From Pannonibacter indicus (GTDB lineage Bacteria > Pseudomonadota > Alphaproteobacteria > Rhizobiales > Stappiaceae), in contig NZ_LIPT01000006.1 of NCBI RefSeq assembly GCF_001418225.1, forward strand, positions 62,001 to 126,000: a stretch of 64,000 nucleotides of DNA, in the 5' to 3' direction. Within the stretch, counting starts at the first letter, position 1. Every line of letters starts with the position of its first letter. A program made the translations under genes and the position numbers. This document shows, one piece after another, positions 1-9,289 of the stretch. The notes beneath the pieces are model-generated. The model was not told where the DNA came from. It saw nothing but the letters and a program-made list of their open reading frames with translations, and did no database searches.

Positions 1-445
<445 letters not shown>

Positions 446-558
446 GGCGGCACAATCCCGGATTATACGGGGCGGGCCGGATTGGGGCACCGGAGCACCT
501 TTTGAGACACCGGCAAAGCCCGTGAAACCACGGCAGCCGCGACGGCGGGCAGGACCCC

Positions 559-1647
559 ATGCTGACAGTTCTTGGCATCGAAACCAGCTGCGACGAAACC
601 GCCGCCTCCGTGGTGCGCGGGCCGCAGACGCCCGAAGTCCTCTCCAACGTCATCCGCTCTCAGATTGACGAGCACACCGAGTTCGGCGGCGTGGTGCCGG
701 AAATCGCCGCCCGCGCCCATATCGCCGTGCTGGACCGGATCGTGGCCGAAGCCATGGCGGAAGCTGGCGTCAGCTTCGATGACATCGACGCGGTGGCCGC
801 GACCGCGGGCCCCGGCCTCATCGGCGGTGTCATCGTCGGGCTGATGACGGCCAAGTCCATCGCCATGGCTGCGGGAAAGCCGCTCATCGCCGTCAACCAT
901 CTGGAAGGCCATGCCCTGACGGCGCGCCTCACCGACCAGTTGGACTTCCCCTATCTGCTGCTGCTTGTTTCGGGCGGGCACACCCAGTTCCTGCTGGTCA
1001 CCGGCATTGGTGCCTATGAGCGGCTGGGCAGCACCATCGATGATGCCATCGGCGAGGCCTTCGACAAGACCGCCAAGCTGCTCGGCCTGCCCTATCCGGG
1101 CGGCCCGGCGGTGGAGCGTATGGCCGCGCGCGGTGATGCCGGCCGCTTTGCCCTGCCCCGCCCGCTGATGGACCGGCCCGGCCTCGACATGTCCTTTGCC
1201 GGGCTGAAGACGGCGCTGCGCACCACGGCGCAAAAACTGCAGCCGGTGGACGAGCAGACCGTCTGCGACCTTTGCGCCGGGTTTCAGAAGGCGGTTGCCG
1301 ACGTGCTGGCCATCCGCACCCGCGCCGCCCTTGCCCTGTTCCGCGAGCGGTTTGCCGGGGCGGAACCCGTAATCGTCGTGGCGGGCGGCGTTGCCGCCAA
1401 TGGCGAGATCCGCCGTGCGCTGACATCTGCCGCCGATGCGGCCGGAGCCCGCTTCATCGCCCCTCCGGCCCGGCTGTGCACGGACAACGCCGCCATGATC
1501 GCCTGGGCCGGGATCGAGCACATGGTGGAAGCCCGCCGCACGGGCGCCTCCCTCAACGGCATGTCCTTTTCCCCCCGCCCCCGCTGGCCTCTCGACGAGA
1601 CCTCCGCCGGTCTGCTGGGCGCGGGGAAAAAGGGCGCTAAGGTTTAA
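559..1647 (+). CDS. tsaD: tRNA N6-adenosine threonylcarbamoyltransferase TsaD
   Basis: TsaD transfers the threonylcarbamoyl group to A37 of ANN-decoding tRNAs, working with TsaB and TsaE in the cytoplasm. The 362-residue length is typical. The N terminus [19 protein letters not shown] is diagnostic. The HLEGH metal-binding motif gives His114 and His118, followed by LLVSGGHTQ and, near the C terminus, [14 protein letters not shown] and the [11 protein letters not shown] segment. The ATG at 559 begins exactly at the conserved N terminus. The gene diverges from hemC and is followed by a small DUF2384 gene and a Nudix gene on the same strand. Confidence 0.97.
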   Translation: MLTVLGIETSCDETAASVVRGPQTPEVLSNVIRSQIDEHTEFGGVVPEIAARAHIAVLDRIVAEAMAEAGVSFDDIDAVAATAGPGLIGGVIVGLMTAKSIAMAAGKPLIAVNHLEGHALTARLTDQLDFPYLLLLVSGGHTQFLLVTGIGAYERLGSTIDDAIGEAFDKTAKLLGLPYPGGPAVERMAARGDAGRFALPRPLMDRPGLDMSFAGLKTALRTTAQKLQPVDEQTVCDLCAGFQKAVADVLAIRTRAALALFRERFAGAEPVIVVAGGVAANGEIRRALTSAADAAGARFIAPPARLCTDNAAMIAWAGIEHMVEARRTGASLNGMSFSPRPRWPLDETSAGLLGAGKKGAKV

Positions 1648-1676
1648 GAACATCAAGGCTCTGAACGAGGCACCAA

Positions 1677-1889
1677 ATGGCAAAGACCCAGAGTGGTGAT
1701 CTTGCGAAAGAGGATATTCTCACCCGCATCGAGACATGGGCAGGCGGAGAAGCTGAGGCTCTGCACTGGTATCGTTCCTGCCCCATTCCAGCTTTCGATG
1801 GCAGGACAGCGGAAGCGCTCGTGAAGGCGGGGCAGTCTTCCGCCATATGGGACTATCTCGACAACTTAGACCGCGGCGCATGTTCATAA
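1677..1889 (+). CDS. Small DUF2384 (MbcA/ParS/Xre toxin-binding domain) protein
   Basis: This 70-residue protein resembles the C-terminal toxin-binding domain of MbcA/ParS/Xre antitoxins. The pattern is RIETWAGGEAEALHWYRSCP, then PAFDGRTAEALVKAGQ and IWDYLDNLDRGACS, equivalent to the family's W-[FY]-[RK]...P...G.TP.ELL...G...V...L..I..G. The HTH region normally present before this domain is absent. No RES-domain or other toxin gene is adjacent; the neighbours are tsaD and a Nudix hydrolase. It could be a solitary antitoxin, a regulator or a remnant. The domain assignment rests on pattern memory, so function is open. Confidence 0.72.
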   Translation: MAKTQSGDLAKEDILTRIETWAGGEAEALHWYRSCPIPAFDGRTAEALVKAGQSSAIWDYLDNLDRGACS

Positions 1890-1939
1890 CCCGGTTCCCT
1901 TCTCCATCCGGAGTTGCTAGGCAGGGGCGGTTTTGAAGG

Positions 1940-2401
1940 ATGGATACTGCCATGCATGTGCGCCACAAGGCCTATGTCTACCTCACCTGCGGGCGCAAGC
2001 TGCTGGTTTTTACCCAGCCGGATCAGCCGGAAATCGGCCTGCAAGTGCCCGGCGGCACGCTGGATCCGGGCGAGAGCCACCTCATCGGCGCGAGGCGCGA
2101 ATTCTTCGAGGAAACCGGGCTGACATTGGACGGCGCCCTTGATCACCTCGCTGACCAGGACCACGTGTTCGACAATGGCCGGGGGCGTGATCTGCACAAG
2201 CGCCGCCATTTTCACGCCACGGTGCCGGCGATTCTCAAGGACGAGTGGGAACACTACGAAATGACGCCGTGCGATGGCGGCGATCCGATCCGCTTCCGCC
2301 TGTTCTGGCAGGATCTGTTCACCGAGGTGGACCCTGCCGTGTTCTACGAGGGCTTCGGCGCACAGATCGGCCTGCTGCGGCAGCGCCTGCAAGGGAGATA
2401 G
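1940..2401 (+). CDS. Nudix hydrolase
   Basis: This 153-residue protein should hydrolyse a nucleoside diphosphate linked to another moiety, using divalent metal; the substrate is unknown. The Nudix box GX5EX7REUXEEXGU is complete: GTLDPGE, seven residues, then REFFEETGL at about residues 39-61. An in-frame ATG at 1952 gives a slightly shorter protein (MHVRHKAYVYLTCG) and sits better behind the GAAGGA ribosome site, so the start could be either. The stop is three bases before the gpsA start, suggesting cotranscription. Confidence 0.88.
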   Translation: MDTAMHVRHKAYVYLTCGRKLLVFTQPDQPEIGLQVPGGTLDPGESHLIGARREFFEETGLTLDGALDHLADQDHVFDNGRGRDLHKRRHFHATVPAILKDEWEHYEMTPCDGGDPIRFRLFWQDLFTEVDPAVFYEGFGAQIGLLRQRLQGR

Positions 2402-2404
2402 ACC

Positions 2405-3409
2405 ATGGCCGGGATCGAGACCATTGCCGTTCTGGGCGGCGGTGCCTGGGGTACGGCGCTGGCGCTTTCTGCCGCGCGTGCGGGCCGGTCCGTCCTGCTG
2501 TGGGCCCGCGATCCCGCCCTTGTTTCAGAAATCCGCGCCCGCCAGACCAACAGCGCCTATCTGCCGGGCGTCACCTTCGACGAGCCTCTGACGGCCACCG
2601 GCGACATCACCGAAGCGGCGAAGGCCGATGCCATCCTGCTGGTGACACCGGCCCAGACCACACGGGCCGTGCTGACGCCGCTGGCAGGGCTTCTGCGCCC
2701 CGGCACGCCGGTGGTGCTCTGCTCCAAGGGCATCGAAAAGGGCACCGGTAACCTTCTCACCGGCACGCTGGCCGAAGTGCTGCCGCAGGCCCATCCGGCC
2801 GTGCTGTCCGGCCCGAGCTTTGCCGCCGATGTGGCGCGCGGCCTGCCGACGGCCGTAACGGTTGCCGCCCGTGACGGCGCAATGGCTGATGCGCTGGCGC
2901 TGGCGCTCGCCTCCGCCAGCTTCCGGCCCTATGCCTCAAGTGACATCATCGGCACGCAGGTGGGCGGGGCGCTGAAGAACGTTCTGGCCATCGCCTGCGG
3001 CGCGGTGGCGGGGCGCAAGCTCGGCGCCTCGGCGCAGGCCGCTCTCACCGCACGCGGCTTTGCCGAACTGACACGTCTGGGCCTTGCCATGGGCGCAAGG
3101 CCGGAGACGCTGACGGGCCTTTCCGGCCTTGGCGACCTGGTGCTCAGCTGCTCTTCCACCCAGTCCCGCAACTTCAGCTTTGGCCAAAAGCTGGGCGAGG
3201 GCCGTACGGCGGAAGACCTGCTGAACGCGGGCGAAAAGCTGGCAGAAGGCGTGTTTTCCGCTGAAATCGCCGTGGAACTGGGCGAGCGGCACGGGGTCGA
3301 TCTGCCGGTCTGCAAGGTGGTGGCCGATGTGATCGCCGCCCGGCTGACCATTGACGAGGCGCTGAACCGGCTGATGAGCCGCCCGCTGCGGCGCGAGGCC
3401 GGAGCCTGA
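2405..3409 (+). CDS. gpsA: Glycerol-3-phosphate dehydrogenase [NAD(P)+]
   Basis: GpsA reduces dihydroxyacetone phosphate to sn-glycerol 3-phosphate for phospholipid synthesis. The 334-residue protein begins with the Rossmann motif VLGGGAWGTALA, then carries VLCSKGIEKGTGNLL, VLSGPSFAADVARGLPTAVT and the catalytic-domain segment GGALKNVLAIACG with its lysine. TGLSGLGDLVLSCSSTQSRN is the classical C-domain signature. The start is ATG at 2405. It lies between the Nudix gene and YciI, in the usual rhizobial order after tsaD. Confidence 0.97.
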   Translation: MAGIETIAVLGGGAWGTALALSAARAGRSVLLWARDPALVSEIRARQTNSAYLPGVTFDEPLTATGDITEAAKADAILLVTPAQTTRAVLTPLAGLLRPGTPVVLCSKGIEKGTGNLLTGTLAEVLPQAHPAVLSGPSFAADVARGLPTAVTVAARDGAMADALALALASASFRPYASSDIIGTQVGGALKNVLAIACGAVAGRKLGASAQAALTARGFAELTRLGLAMGARPETLTGLSGLGDLVLSCSSTQSRNFSFGQKLGEGRTAEDLLNAGEKLAEGVFSAEIAVELGERHGVDLPVCKVVADVIAARLTIDEALNRLMSRPLRREAGA

Positions 3410-3506
3410 CGCAGGCTGCCGCAAGATTTGCGTGAACCCCGGCGATTTTGCCGCTTCATTCCACCGTCAAATGTTCTAACCTGCGGCCCAAACAGGAGGT
3501 TCTTCC

Positions 3507-3797
3507 ATGCTTTATGCCCTGATCTGCACCGACAAGCCCGGCGCACTGCAGACGCGCCTCGACAACCGCCCGGCGCATGTGGAATTTCTCAAGGCCATGG
3601 GCAGCCGCCTGAAGGCGGCTGGTCCCTTTCTCGATGACGCCGGCAACATGACCGGCAGCCTCGTCATCATCGAAGCGGAGAACCGGGACGAGGCCCTCGC
3701 CGTTTCGCAGGAAGACCCCTATGCCCGCGCCGGACTTTTTGCCTCCGTCGAGATCCGCCCGTGGAACTGGGTGATGAAGAACCCGGAGGCGCAGTGA
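3507..3797 (+). CDS. YciI family protein
   Basis: This 96-residue protein has the dimeric alpha/beta-barrel fold of the YciI family. The conserved pattern is R..H..F...M...G.....GP, seen here as RPAHVEFLKAMGSRLKAAGP, followed by a DPYARAGLF segment and RPWNWV near the C terminus. YciI proteins are proposed small enzymes with a conserved His-Asp pair (here His29 and Asp70); a physiological role is rarely known. An AGGAGG ribosome site precedes ATG 3507. The stop overlaps the start of the EVE gene, so the two are probably translationally coupled. Confidence 0.9.
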   Translation: MLYALICTDKPGALQTRLDNRPAHVEFLKAMGSRLKAAGPFLDDAGNMTGSLVIIEAENRDEALAVSQEDPYARAGLFASVEIRPWNWVMKNPEAQ

Positions 3798-4225
3798 CCG
3801 TGAAATACTGGCTGATCAAGTCCGAGCCGGACGTGTGGTCCTGGGAAATGCAGAAAGCCAAGGGCGCTGCGGGCGAGGAATGGACGGGCGTGCGCAATTA
3901 TCTGGCCCGCAACAACATGCGTGCCATGTCGCTGGGCGACCGGGCGTTCTTCTACCATTCCAACATCGGCAAGGAGATTGTTGGCGTGGCGGAAGTGTGC
4001 AGCGGCATCGCGCAGGACAGCACGACGGATGATCCGCGCTGGGACTGCGTGCATTTCCGCGCCGTCTGCGACATGCCGAAACCCGTCACGCTGGCCGCCG
4101 TCAAGGCCGAACCGCGCCTTGCCCAGATGGCCCTCGTCACCTCCATGCGCCTGTCGGTGCAGCCGGTGACGGAAGAGGAATGGAAACTGGTGTGCGAGAT
4201 GGGCGGGCTCGATCCGAACGTCTGA
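3794..4225 (+). CDS. EVE domain protein
   Basis: This 143-residue protein is a single EVE (PUA-like) domain. The family pattern is present: YWLIKSEPDVWSW, then GVRNYLARNNMRAMSLGDRAFFYHS, GKEIVGVAEV and, further on, W.CVHFRAV. EVE domains of the THYN1/YtfE-like type bind modified bases in DNA; the ligand here is unknown. The start chosen is GTG at 3794, which overlaps the YciI stop (GTGA) and has CGGAGG five bases upstream; a second GTG follows at 3800. A longer upstream reading would run through the YciI frame and is not supported. Confidence 0.88.
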   Translation: MTVKYWLIKSEPDVWSWEMQKAKGAAGEEWTGVRNYLARNNMRAMSLGDRAFFYHSNIGKEIVGVAEVCSGIAQDSTTDDPRWDCVHFRAVCDMPKPVTLAAVKAEPRLAQMALVTSMRLSVQPVTEEEWKLVCEMGGLDPNV

Positions 4226-4255
4226 TTCCCTTTTCCCGCAGTTCAGGAGACCGGA

Positions 4256-4915
4256 TTGACCGGCATTGCAGACCCGAAGCACTTCATCGAGACGAACACG
4301 GAAGTGCTCGCCGTCCCGCATGCCAGCGAAATCCGGCTCCACCTCGCCAGCGAAGCCATGGACCTGTGGCAGAAAACCGAGGATGAACTGGGTGAAATCG
4401 GCCTGCCGCCACCGTTCTGGGCCTTTGCCTGGGCAGGCGGGCAGGCGCTGGCGCGCTATCTCCTCGACAATCCGGATCTGGTGCAAGGCAAGACGGTGAC
4501 GGATTTTGCCGCCGGCTCCGGCATTGTCGGCATCGCCGCGATGATGGCAGGGGCCGCTTCGGTGACGGCCGTGGAAATCGACCGCTTTGCCATCGAGGCC
4601 ATCCGCCTCAATGCGGCGCTCAACGGCGTCCGTCTGTTCACGGAGCTGGGCGACATCACCGGCACTCCGCCGCCGCAGACGGACCTGATGATCTGCGGCG
4701 ACGTGTTCTACGAGCTGCCCATGTCGCGCAAGCTGATTGCCTGGCTCGACCAGCTGGACGAGGCCCGCACCCTGATTCTCGTCGGCGATCCGGGCCGCTC
4801 CTATCTGCCGAAAGACAGGCTGGAGCATCTGGCCACCTATACGGTACCGGTGAGCCGCAGCCTTGAGGATTCGGAAGTGAAGAAAACCAGCGTCTACCGC
4901 TTCCGGCCAGCCTAG
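4256..4915 (+). CDS. METTL20/ETFBKMT-like protein lysine methyltransferase
   Basis: This 219-residue class I SAM-dependent methyltransferase resembles the METTL20 family, which methylates lysines of electron-transfer flavoprotein beta; an Agrobacterium homologue is known to do so. The distinctive features are PPFWAFAWAGGQALARYLLDN before the SAM site, VTDFAAGSGIVGIAA as motif I, VTAVEIDRFAIEA as the acidic loop and CGDVFYE as the post-II motif. The start is TTG at 4256 behind a clear AGGAGA. Substrate is inferred from family resemblance only. It follows the EVE gene by 30 bases. Confidence 0.85.
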   Translation: MTGIADPKHFIETNTEVLAVPHASEIRLHLASEAMDLWQKTEDELGEIGLPPPFWAFAWAGGQALARYLLDNPDLVQGKTVTDFAAGSGIVGIAAMMAGAASVTAVEIDRFAIEAIRLNAALNGVRLFTELGDITGTPPPQTDLMICGDVFYELPMSRKLIAWLDQLDEARTLILVGDPGRSYLPKDRLEHLATYTVPVSRSLEDSEVKKTSVYRFRPA

Positions 4916-5090
4916 GGAGCCTGATCCAAAGGCGCCTGCGAACAGCCTCTGCTGCAACGCCGCATAAAGCAGCTTGCGCTTTTTGCAGGCAACCCCTCCT
5001 ATAGAGATCCCTTTCCGCCAGACCATTCTGGCAAGAAAACCTGCTTTGCCGGCCCGAACCGGCAGCATCAAGTCCCCCGAGGAGCCTTCC

Positions 5091-6257
5091 ATGCCGGTCG
5101 TCAACCGTATTGCCGATCTTGCCGATGAAATCGCCAGCTGGCGCCGTGATTTCCATGAAAACCCGGAAATCATGTACGAGACAGTCCGCACAGCCGCCAA
5201 GGTTGCTGACCTGCTGCGCAGCTTCGGGCTGGACGAGGTGGTAACCGGCATTGGCAGGACCGGCGTTGTCGGCGTGATCCGGGGCAAGAACGGCGGCGCT
5301 GGCAGGGTGATTGGCCTGCGCGCCGACATGGACGCCCTGCCCATCGAAGAGATGACCGGCCTGCCCTATGCATCGAAGACGCCGGGCAAGATGCATGCCT
5401 GCGGCCATGACGGCCACACTTCCATGCTGCTGGGCGCAGCGAAATACCTCGCCGAAACCCGCAATTTCAACGGCACGGCGGTGGTCATCTTCCAGCCGGC
5501 CGAAGAGGGCGGCGCAGGCGCCAAGGCCATGATCGACGACGGGCTGATGACCCGCTGGGCCATCGATGAAGTTTACAGCCTGCACAATCTGCCCGGCCTG
5601 CCGGTGGGCGAATTCGCCATCCGCAAGGGGCCGATCATGGCCGCAACCGATGAGTTCCGCATCACCATCACCGGGCGCGGCGGCCATGCGGCCAAGCCGC
5701 ATGAGACGGTCGATCCGATCATTACCGGCACGCAGATCGTCAGCGCCTTGCAGACCATCGCCAGCCGCGCGGTCAATCCGCTCGATTCGGTGGTCGTCTC
5801 CGTCACGATCTTCGAGGCAGGTACGGCCTTCAACGTCATTCCCGAAACGGCAACCCTGCGGGGCACCATCCGCAGCCTGACCGATGCCACGCGCGATCTG
5901 GCGGAGAGGCGCCTGAACGAGATCGTCAGCGCCCTGTGCACCGCCTATGGCGCCACGGCCGAGATCGAATTCCGCCGCGGCTATCCGGTCACCGCCAACC
6001 ACGATGACCAGACGGACTTTGCCGTCAGCGTCGCCGAGGAAATCGCCGGACCTGAGCGGGTGCAGCGCGAGACCGAACCGATGATGGGCGGCGAGGACTT
6101 CTCCTACATGCTGCTGGAGCGCCCGGGCGCCTATATTTTCGCCGGAAACGGCGACAGCGCCAGCTTGCATCACCCGCGCTACAACTTCAATGACGGGCTG
6201 ATCCCGTCCGGAAGCTCCTATTTCGTGCGGCTGGTGGAAAAAGCGCTCGCCGCCTGA
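5091..6257 (+). CDS. M20 family amidohydrolase (hippurate hydrolase/N-acyl amino acid amidase type)
   Basis: This 388-residue dizinc hydrolase probably cleaves N-acyl amino acids or a related amide. Signature stretches are WRRDFHENPEIMYETVRTA, GLRADMDALPIEE, KMHACGHDGHTSMLLGAA and FQPAEEGGAGAKAMIDDG; MGGEDFSYM supplies a late metal-ligand region. The dimerisation domain begins near ITGRGGHAAKPHETVDPI. ATG 5091 is chosen because it has a CGAGGAG ribosome site and family-like N terminus; the open frame extends 39 codons further upstream without family similarity. The precise substrate cannot be deduced. Confidence 0.93.
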   Translation: MPVVNRIADLADEIASWRRDFHENPEIMYETVRTAAKVADLLRSFGLDEVVTGIGRTGVVGVIRGKNGGAGRVIGLRADMDALPIEEMTGLPYASKTPGKMHACGHDGHTSMLLGAAKYLAETRNFNGTAVVIFQPAEEGGAGAKAMIDDGLMTRWAIDEVYSLHNLPGLPVGEFAIRKGPIMAATDEFRITITGRGGHAAKPHETVDPIITGTQIVSALQTIASRAVNPLDSVVVSVTIFEAGTAFNVIPETATLRGTIRSLTDATRDLAERRLNEIVSALCTAYGATAEIEFRRGYPVTANHDDQTDFAVSVAEEIAGPERVQRETEPMMGGEDFSYMLLERPGAYIFAGNGDSASLHHPRYNFNDGLIPSGSSYFVRLVEKALAA

Positions 6258-6279
6258 TCCTGCCGCGCATCTGACATCG

Positions 6280-6320
6280 CCTGCCCCGGCTCCGGAACGC
6301 CACCGGAACCGGGGCAGGCA
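6280..6320 (+). terminator. Strong hairpin after the M20 hydrolase gene
   Basis: Arms 6280-6296 and 6304-6320 pair at 16 of 17 positions around a seven-base loop. It starts 22 bases after the hydrolase stop. There is no T-tract, so it may be an RNA-stabilising end rather than a true intrinsic terminator. Confidence 0.6.
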
Positions 6321-6485
6321 ATGTGCGAAGCAGGGTTTCATGTGCTGACCGTTCATGCCACCCTCTCAGAAAGCTTCGGAAAAGCTTCCTGCATCATCCT
6401 TAGGGATCATGCTTTCATTCTCTTCTGGCAGGCAGCCAAAGAGTTTTTTATGGTGGCGAGAGATAATAGAATATCGGGGCCCCTC

Positions 6486-7421
6486 ATGCTCGTGACTGCT
6501 GCAGCCATCGAGGCTGCCTATGACCGAATTACGCCCCATATCCGCGTCACGCCAGCTCTGCAGCTCAGATCCGGAGATCTCAATCTTCCGTCGGGAGTTT
6601 CCCTGAAGCTGGAATCCCTGCAGCACAGCGGCTCCTTCAAGGCGCGCGGAGCCTTCAACATGCTGTTGAGCAAGGATATTCCGGCCGCTGGCGTCGCCGC
6701 CGCCTCGGGCGGCAATCATGGGGTGGCCGTCGCCTATGCCGCCCGCAGTCTTGGCATCCAGGCCAGGATTTTTGTGCCTGAACTGGCAACCCCGTTCAAG
6801 ACAGCCAAGATCCGCAGCTACGGAGCCGAGCTTGAAATTGGCGGGGAAACCTATGCCGAAGCGCGTGACGCTTGCAGCGCCTATCAGGCCCAGACCGGCG
6901 CAATGGACATTCATGCCTATGCCGCAGCCGAAACAATCGTCGGACAGGGGACCCTGGCGCTGGAGTGGGAAAGCCAGACCCGGGGACTGGATACATTGCT
7001 CATCGCCGTGGGCGGTGGCGGCCTGATTTCCGGCATAGCCACGTGGTTTGCCGGAAAAACCCGCATCATCGGCGTTGAGACCGAAGGCTGCCAGACCATG
7101 AAATGCGCACTGGAAGCCGGACAGCCGGTTGATGTGCCGGTCTCCGGCATAGCCGTCGACAGCCTCGGTGCGCGGCGGACGTCCGACCTCACCTATGCCA
7201 TTTCCGTACGCTGCGTCGAGCGGATCGTCACCGTCAGCGACGAAGAGGTGATGGCCGCACAGCAGCGGCTCTGGCAGGGGCTGCAGCTGGTGGCAGAACC
7301 TGGCGGTGCGGCAGCTTTCGCAGCGCTGCTGTGCGGTGCCTATGTGCCCCAGCGCGGTGAGCGCACCGGCATCCTTCTGTGCGGCGGCAACATGGATCCT
7401 GCGGGACTGACCGCCCACTGA
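6486..7421 (+). CDS. PLP-dependent threonine/serine dehydratase-like enzyme
   Basis: This 311-residue fold-type II PLP enzyme is of the threonine dehydratase/serine racemase group. The lysine that binds PLP is Lys52 in SGSFKARGAFN; SGGNHGVAVAYAA contacts the phosphate side, and VGGGGLISGIA is the glycine-rich phosphate loop. LLCGGNMDP near the end is typical. There is no C-terminal ACT domain, so it resembles a catabolic enzyme rather than feedback-regulated IlvA. ATG 6486 aligns with the family's VTAAAIEAAYDRI beginning and has a CGGGG upstream; ATG 6450 in frame is an alternative. Physiological substrate is uncertain. Confidence 0.85.
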   Translation: MLVTAAAIEAAYDRITPHIRVTPALQLRSGDLNLPSGVSLKLESLQHSGSFKARGAFNMLLSKDIPAAGVAAASGGNHGVAVAYAARSLGIQARIFVPELATPFKTAKIRSYGAELEIGGETYAEARDACSAYQAQTGAMDIHAYAAAETIVGQGTLALEWESQTRGLDTLLIAVGGGGLISGIATWFAGKTRIIGVETEGCQTMKCALEAGQPVDVPVSGIAVDSLGARRTSDLTYAISVRCVERIVTVSDEEVMAAQQRLWQGLQLVAEPGGAAAFAALLCGAYVPQRGERTGILLCGGNMDPAGLTAH

Positions 7422-7553
7422 TGTACGCGCCTCCCTCACTTGATCAAATGCCCAGCCTTGCTTGAACTCTTGCCGCGCGCCTTCGCCTTGAAAAGGCAGC
7501 CTCAAGCCGCTAACCCAAGGGCCAGAGCAATTTCAAAAACGGGATGGACACCC

Positions 7554-8666
7554 ATGGCAACTCACAAGCTTCTTCTTCTGCCCGGCGACGGCATCGGCCC
7601 GGAAATCATGCCCGAGGTGAAGAAGATCATCGCCTGGTTCAACGCACGCGGCACGGACACGTTCGAGACCGAGGAAGGTCTCGTCGGCGGCTGCGCCTAT
7701 GATGCGCATGGCCAGTCCATTTCCGAAGGCGACATGGCCAAGGCCATGGCCGCCGATGCCGTGATCTTCGGCGCCGTCGGCGGCCCGAAGTGGGACAAGG
7801 TGCCTTACGAGGTGCGCCCGGAAGCGGGCCTGCTGCGCCTGCGCAAGGACATGCAGCTTTTCGCCAACCTGCGCCCGGCCATCTGCTATCCGGCGCTGGC
7901 CGGCGCTTCCTCGCTGAAGCGGGAAGTGATCGAGGGTCTCGATATCCTGATCCTGCGCGAGCTGACGGGCGGCGTCTATTTCGGCGAGCCGAAGACCATC
8001 ACCGACCTCGGCAACGGCCAGAAGCGCGCCATTGACACGCAGGTCTATGACACCTACGAGATCGAGCGCATCGCCAAGGCGGCCTTCGAGCTGGCCCGCA
8101 CCCGGAAGGGCAAGGTCACTTCGATGGAAAAACGCAACGTCATGAAGTCGGGCGTGCTCTGGAACGAAGTGGTCACCGCCACCCACAAGAACGGCTATGA
8201 GGACGTTCAGCTGGAGCACATGCTGGCAGACGCCGGCGGCATGCAGCTCGTCCGCTGGCCGAAGCAGTTCGACGTCATCGTCACCGACAACCTGTTCGGC
8301 GACATGCTGTCCGACGTCGCCGCCATGCTGACCGGCTCGCTCGGCATGCTGCCGTCCGCCTCGCTCGGCGCTCCCGATGCCGCCACCGGCAAGCGCAAGG
8401 CGCTGTATGAGCCGGTGCATGGCTCGGCTCCGGACATTGCCGGCACGGGCGCTGCCAACCCGATCGCCATGATCGCCTCCTTCGCCATGGCCCTGCGCTA
8501 CTCCTTCGAGAAGGTGGCGGAAGCGGACATGCTGGACAAGGCCATCGCCAACGCGCTGGACAAGGGCCTGCGCACCCGCGACATCGCCTCGGAAGGCACC
8601 ACCGTCATCGGCACCTCCGCCATGGGCGATGCCATCGTGGCTGAGCTGAACGCCCTCAGCGCCTGA
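7554..8666 (+). CDS. leuB: 3-Isopropylmalate dehydrogenase
   Basis: LeuB oxidises and decarboxylates 3-isopropylmalate in leucine synthesis, using NAD+. The 370-residue protein starts [19 protein letters not shown]. It has [25 protein letters not shown] and the substrate/metal-binding stretch [17 protein letters not shown], followed by [22 protein letters not shown] 7554 fits the family N terminus. Upstream frame extension to 7440 lacks similarity and is left out. The gene appears to be a single unit, ending at a GC-rich hairpin. Confidence 0.97.
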   Translation: MATHKLLLLPGDGIGPEIMPEVKKIIAWFNARGTDTFETEEGLVGGCAYDAHGQSISEGDMAKAMAADAVIFGAVGGPKWDKVPYEVRPEAGLLRLRKDMQLFANLRPAICYPALAGASSLKREVIEGLDILILRELTGGVYFGEPKTITDLGNGQKRAIDTQVYDTYEIERIAKAAFELARTRKGKVTSMEKRNVMKSGVLWNEVVTATHKNGYEDVQLEHMLADAGGMQLVRWPKQFDVIVTDNLFGDMLSDVAAMLTGSLGMLPSASLGAPDAATGKRKALYEPVHGSAPDIAGTGAANPIAMIASFAMALRYSFEKVAEADMLDKAIANALDKGLRTRDIASEGTTVIGTSAMGDAIVAELNALSA

Positions 8667-8687
8667 TCTGAATACTAACCGATCACG

Positions 8688-8720
8688 AGGCCGCCGCTTG
8701 CCATGCGCAGGCGGCGGCCT
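8688..8720 (+). terminator. GC-rich hairpin downstream of leuB
   Basis: A ten-base perfect stem (8688-8697 with 8711-8720) with a 13-base loop lies 21 bases after the leuB stop. Only two T residues follow, so termination strength is doubtful. Confidence 0.45.
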
Positions 8721-8771
8721 TATGCATTGCGCCCCAACCAGAGGCACACTCCAGTCGAAAGGCACGGCAAC

Positions 8772-9185
8772 ATGGCCAAGGAAAAACCGTTTCTCGGCAC
8801 CTGGATCCTCGATGTGGAGGAAAGCGACTTCGAGCAGGGCGATCCGCCGCGCTCGGCCACCTTGCGCATCGAAGACGATTTCGGCGTGCTGACCTTCACG
8901 ATGAACACCGTATCGGCCAATGGCGAAGTCACCAACGACAGCTTCACCGCCATGCCGGACGGCCCGCCGATCCGACTTGGCAAGAGCGGGCTGGCCGATT
9001 CCATGCGCCTCGGCTTTGCGACCGAGCGCAATCTCGTCTCCGAAGCCCAGCGCGACGGCGTCACGCTGATGAAGGCGGAGCGCGAACTTTCGGAAGATGG
9101 CCGCACGCTGACCGTCACCCAGACTGTCCTGCTGCCCGGCGCCGTCACCAGCCGCAATATCTCCGTCTACCGCCGCTCGCAGTAA
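8772..9185 (+). CDS. Conserved small protein of unknown function
   Basis: This 137-residue cytoplasmic protein has no signal peptide. Its pattern, FLGTWILDVEESDFEQG, then SATLRIEDDFGVLTF and a C-terminal SRNISVYRR, resembles a widespread lipocalin-like fold in which a GTW.L....S.F..G motif opens an antiparallel beta sheet. I do not recognise a function. ATG 8772 is chosen; the frame is open upstream to 8703 but without a good ribosome site. The codon bias matches neighbouring genes. Two hairpins begin seven bases after its stop. Confidence 0.75.
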   Translation: MAKEKPFLGTWILDVEESDFEQGDPPRSATLRIEDDFGVLTFTMNTVSANGEVTNDSFTAMPDGPPIRLGKSGLADSMRLGFATERNLVSEAQRDGVTLMKAERELSEDGRTLTVTQTVLLPGAVTSRNISVYRRSQ

Positions 9186-9191
9186 AGCCAC

Positions 9192-9218
9192 CCCTTAATG
9201 AGGCTCACTCATTGAGGG
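9192..9218. repeat. Inverted repeat 1 (11-base stem)
   Basis: Arms 9192-9202 and 9208-9218 pair over 11 positions (one G-T pair), loop GCTCA. The core ATGAG-loop-CTCAT is shared with the next hairpin. It starts seven bases after the stop of the preceding gene but has no T-tract. Confidence 0.75.
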
Positions 9219-9226
9219 ATGTTATT

Positions 9227-9261
9227 CCAATGCTCGATGAGCTTGACTCATCGAGCATTGG
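9227..9261. repeat. Inverted repeat 2 (15-base perfect stem)
   Basis: Arms CCAATGCTCGATGAG (9227-9241) and CTCATCGAGCATTGG (9247-9261) are perfectly complementary around the loop CTTGA. The top of the stem has the same ATGAG-N5-CTCAT core as repeat 1. It may act as a terminator, an RNA-end protector or a protein-binding palindrome. Confidence 0.85.
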
Positions 9262-9289
9262 TTAAGACCGTGCGGCGCTTGAGCCTTTT

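Noticed and set aside
1677-2401. DUF2384 protein plus Nudix gene as a toxin-antitoxin pair
   Set aside because: The downstream gene is a Nudix hydrolase with an intact catalytic box, not a RES toxin, and the two are separated by 50 bases.
3761-3793. Upstream extension of the EVE protein to 3761
   Set aside because: The extra residues come from the YciI frame region and have no EVE similarity; GTG 3794 has a ribosome site and family N terminus.
7440-7553. A Leu-rich frame extension before leuB as a leucine leader peptide
   Set aside because: It is continuous and in frame with leuB with no separate stop, and it lacks its own ribosome site.
7533-9191. A 552-codon reverse frame opposite leuB and the next gene
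   Set aside because: It runs against leuB motifs and has no ribosome site; it is a high-GC artefact.
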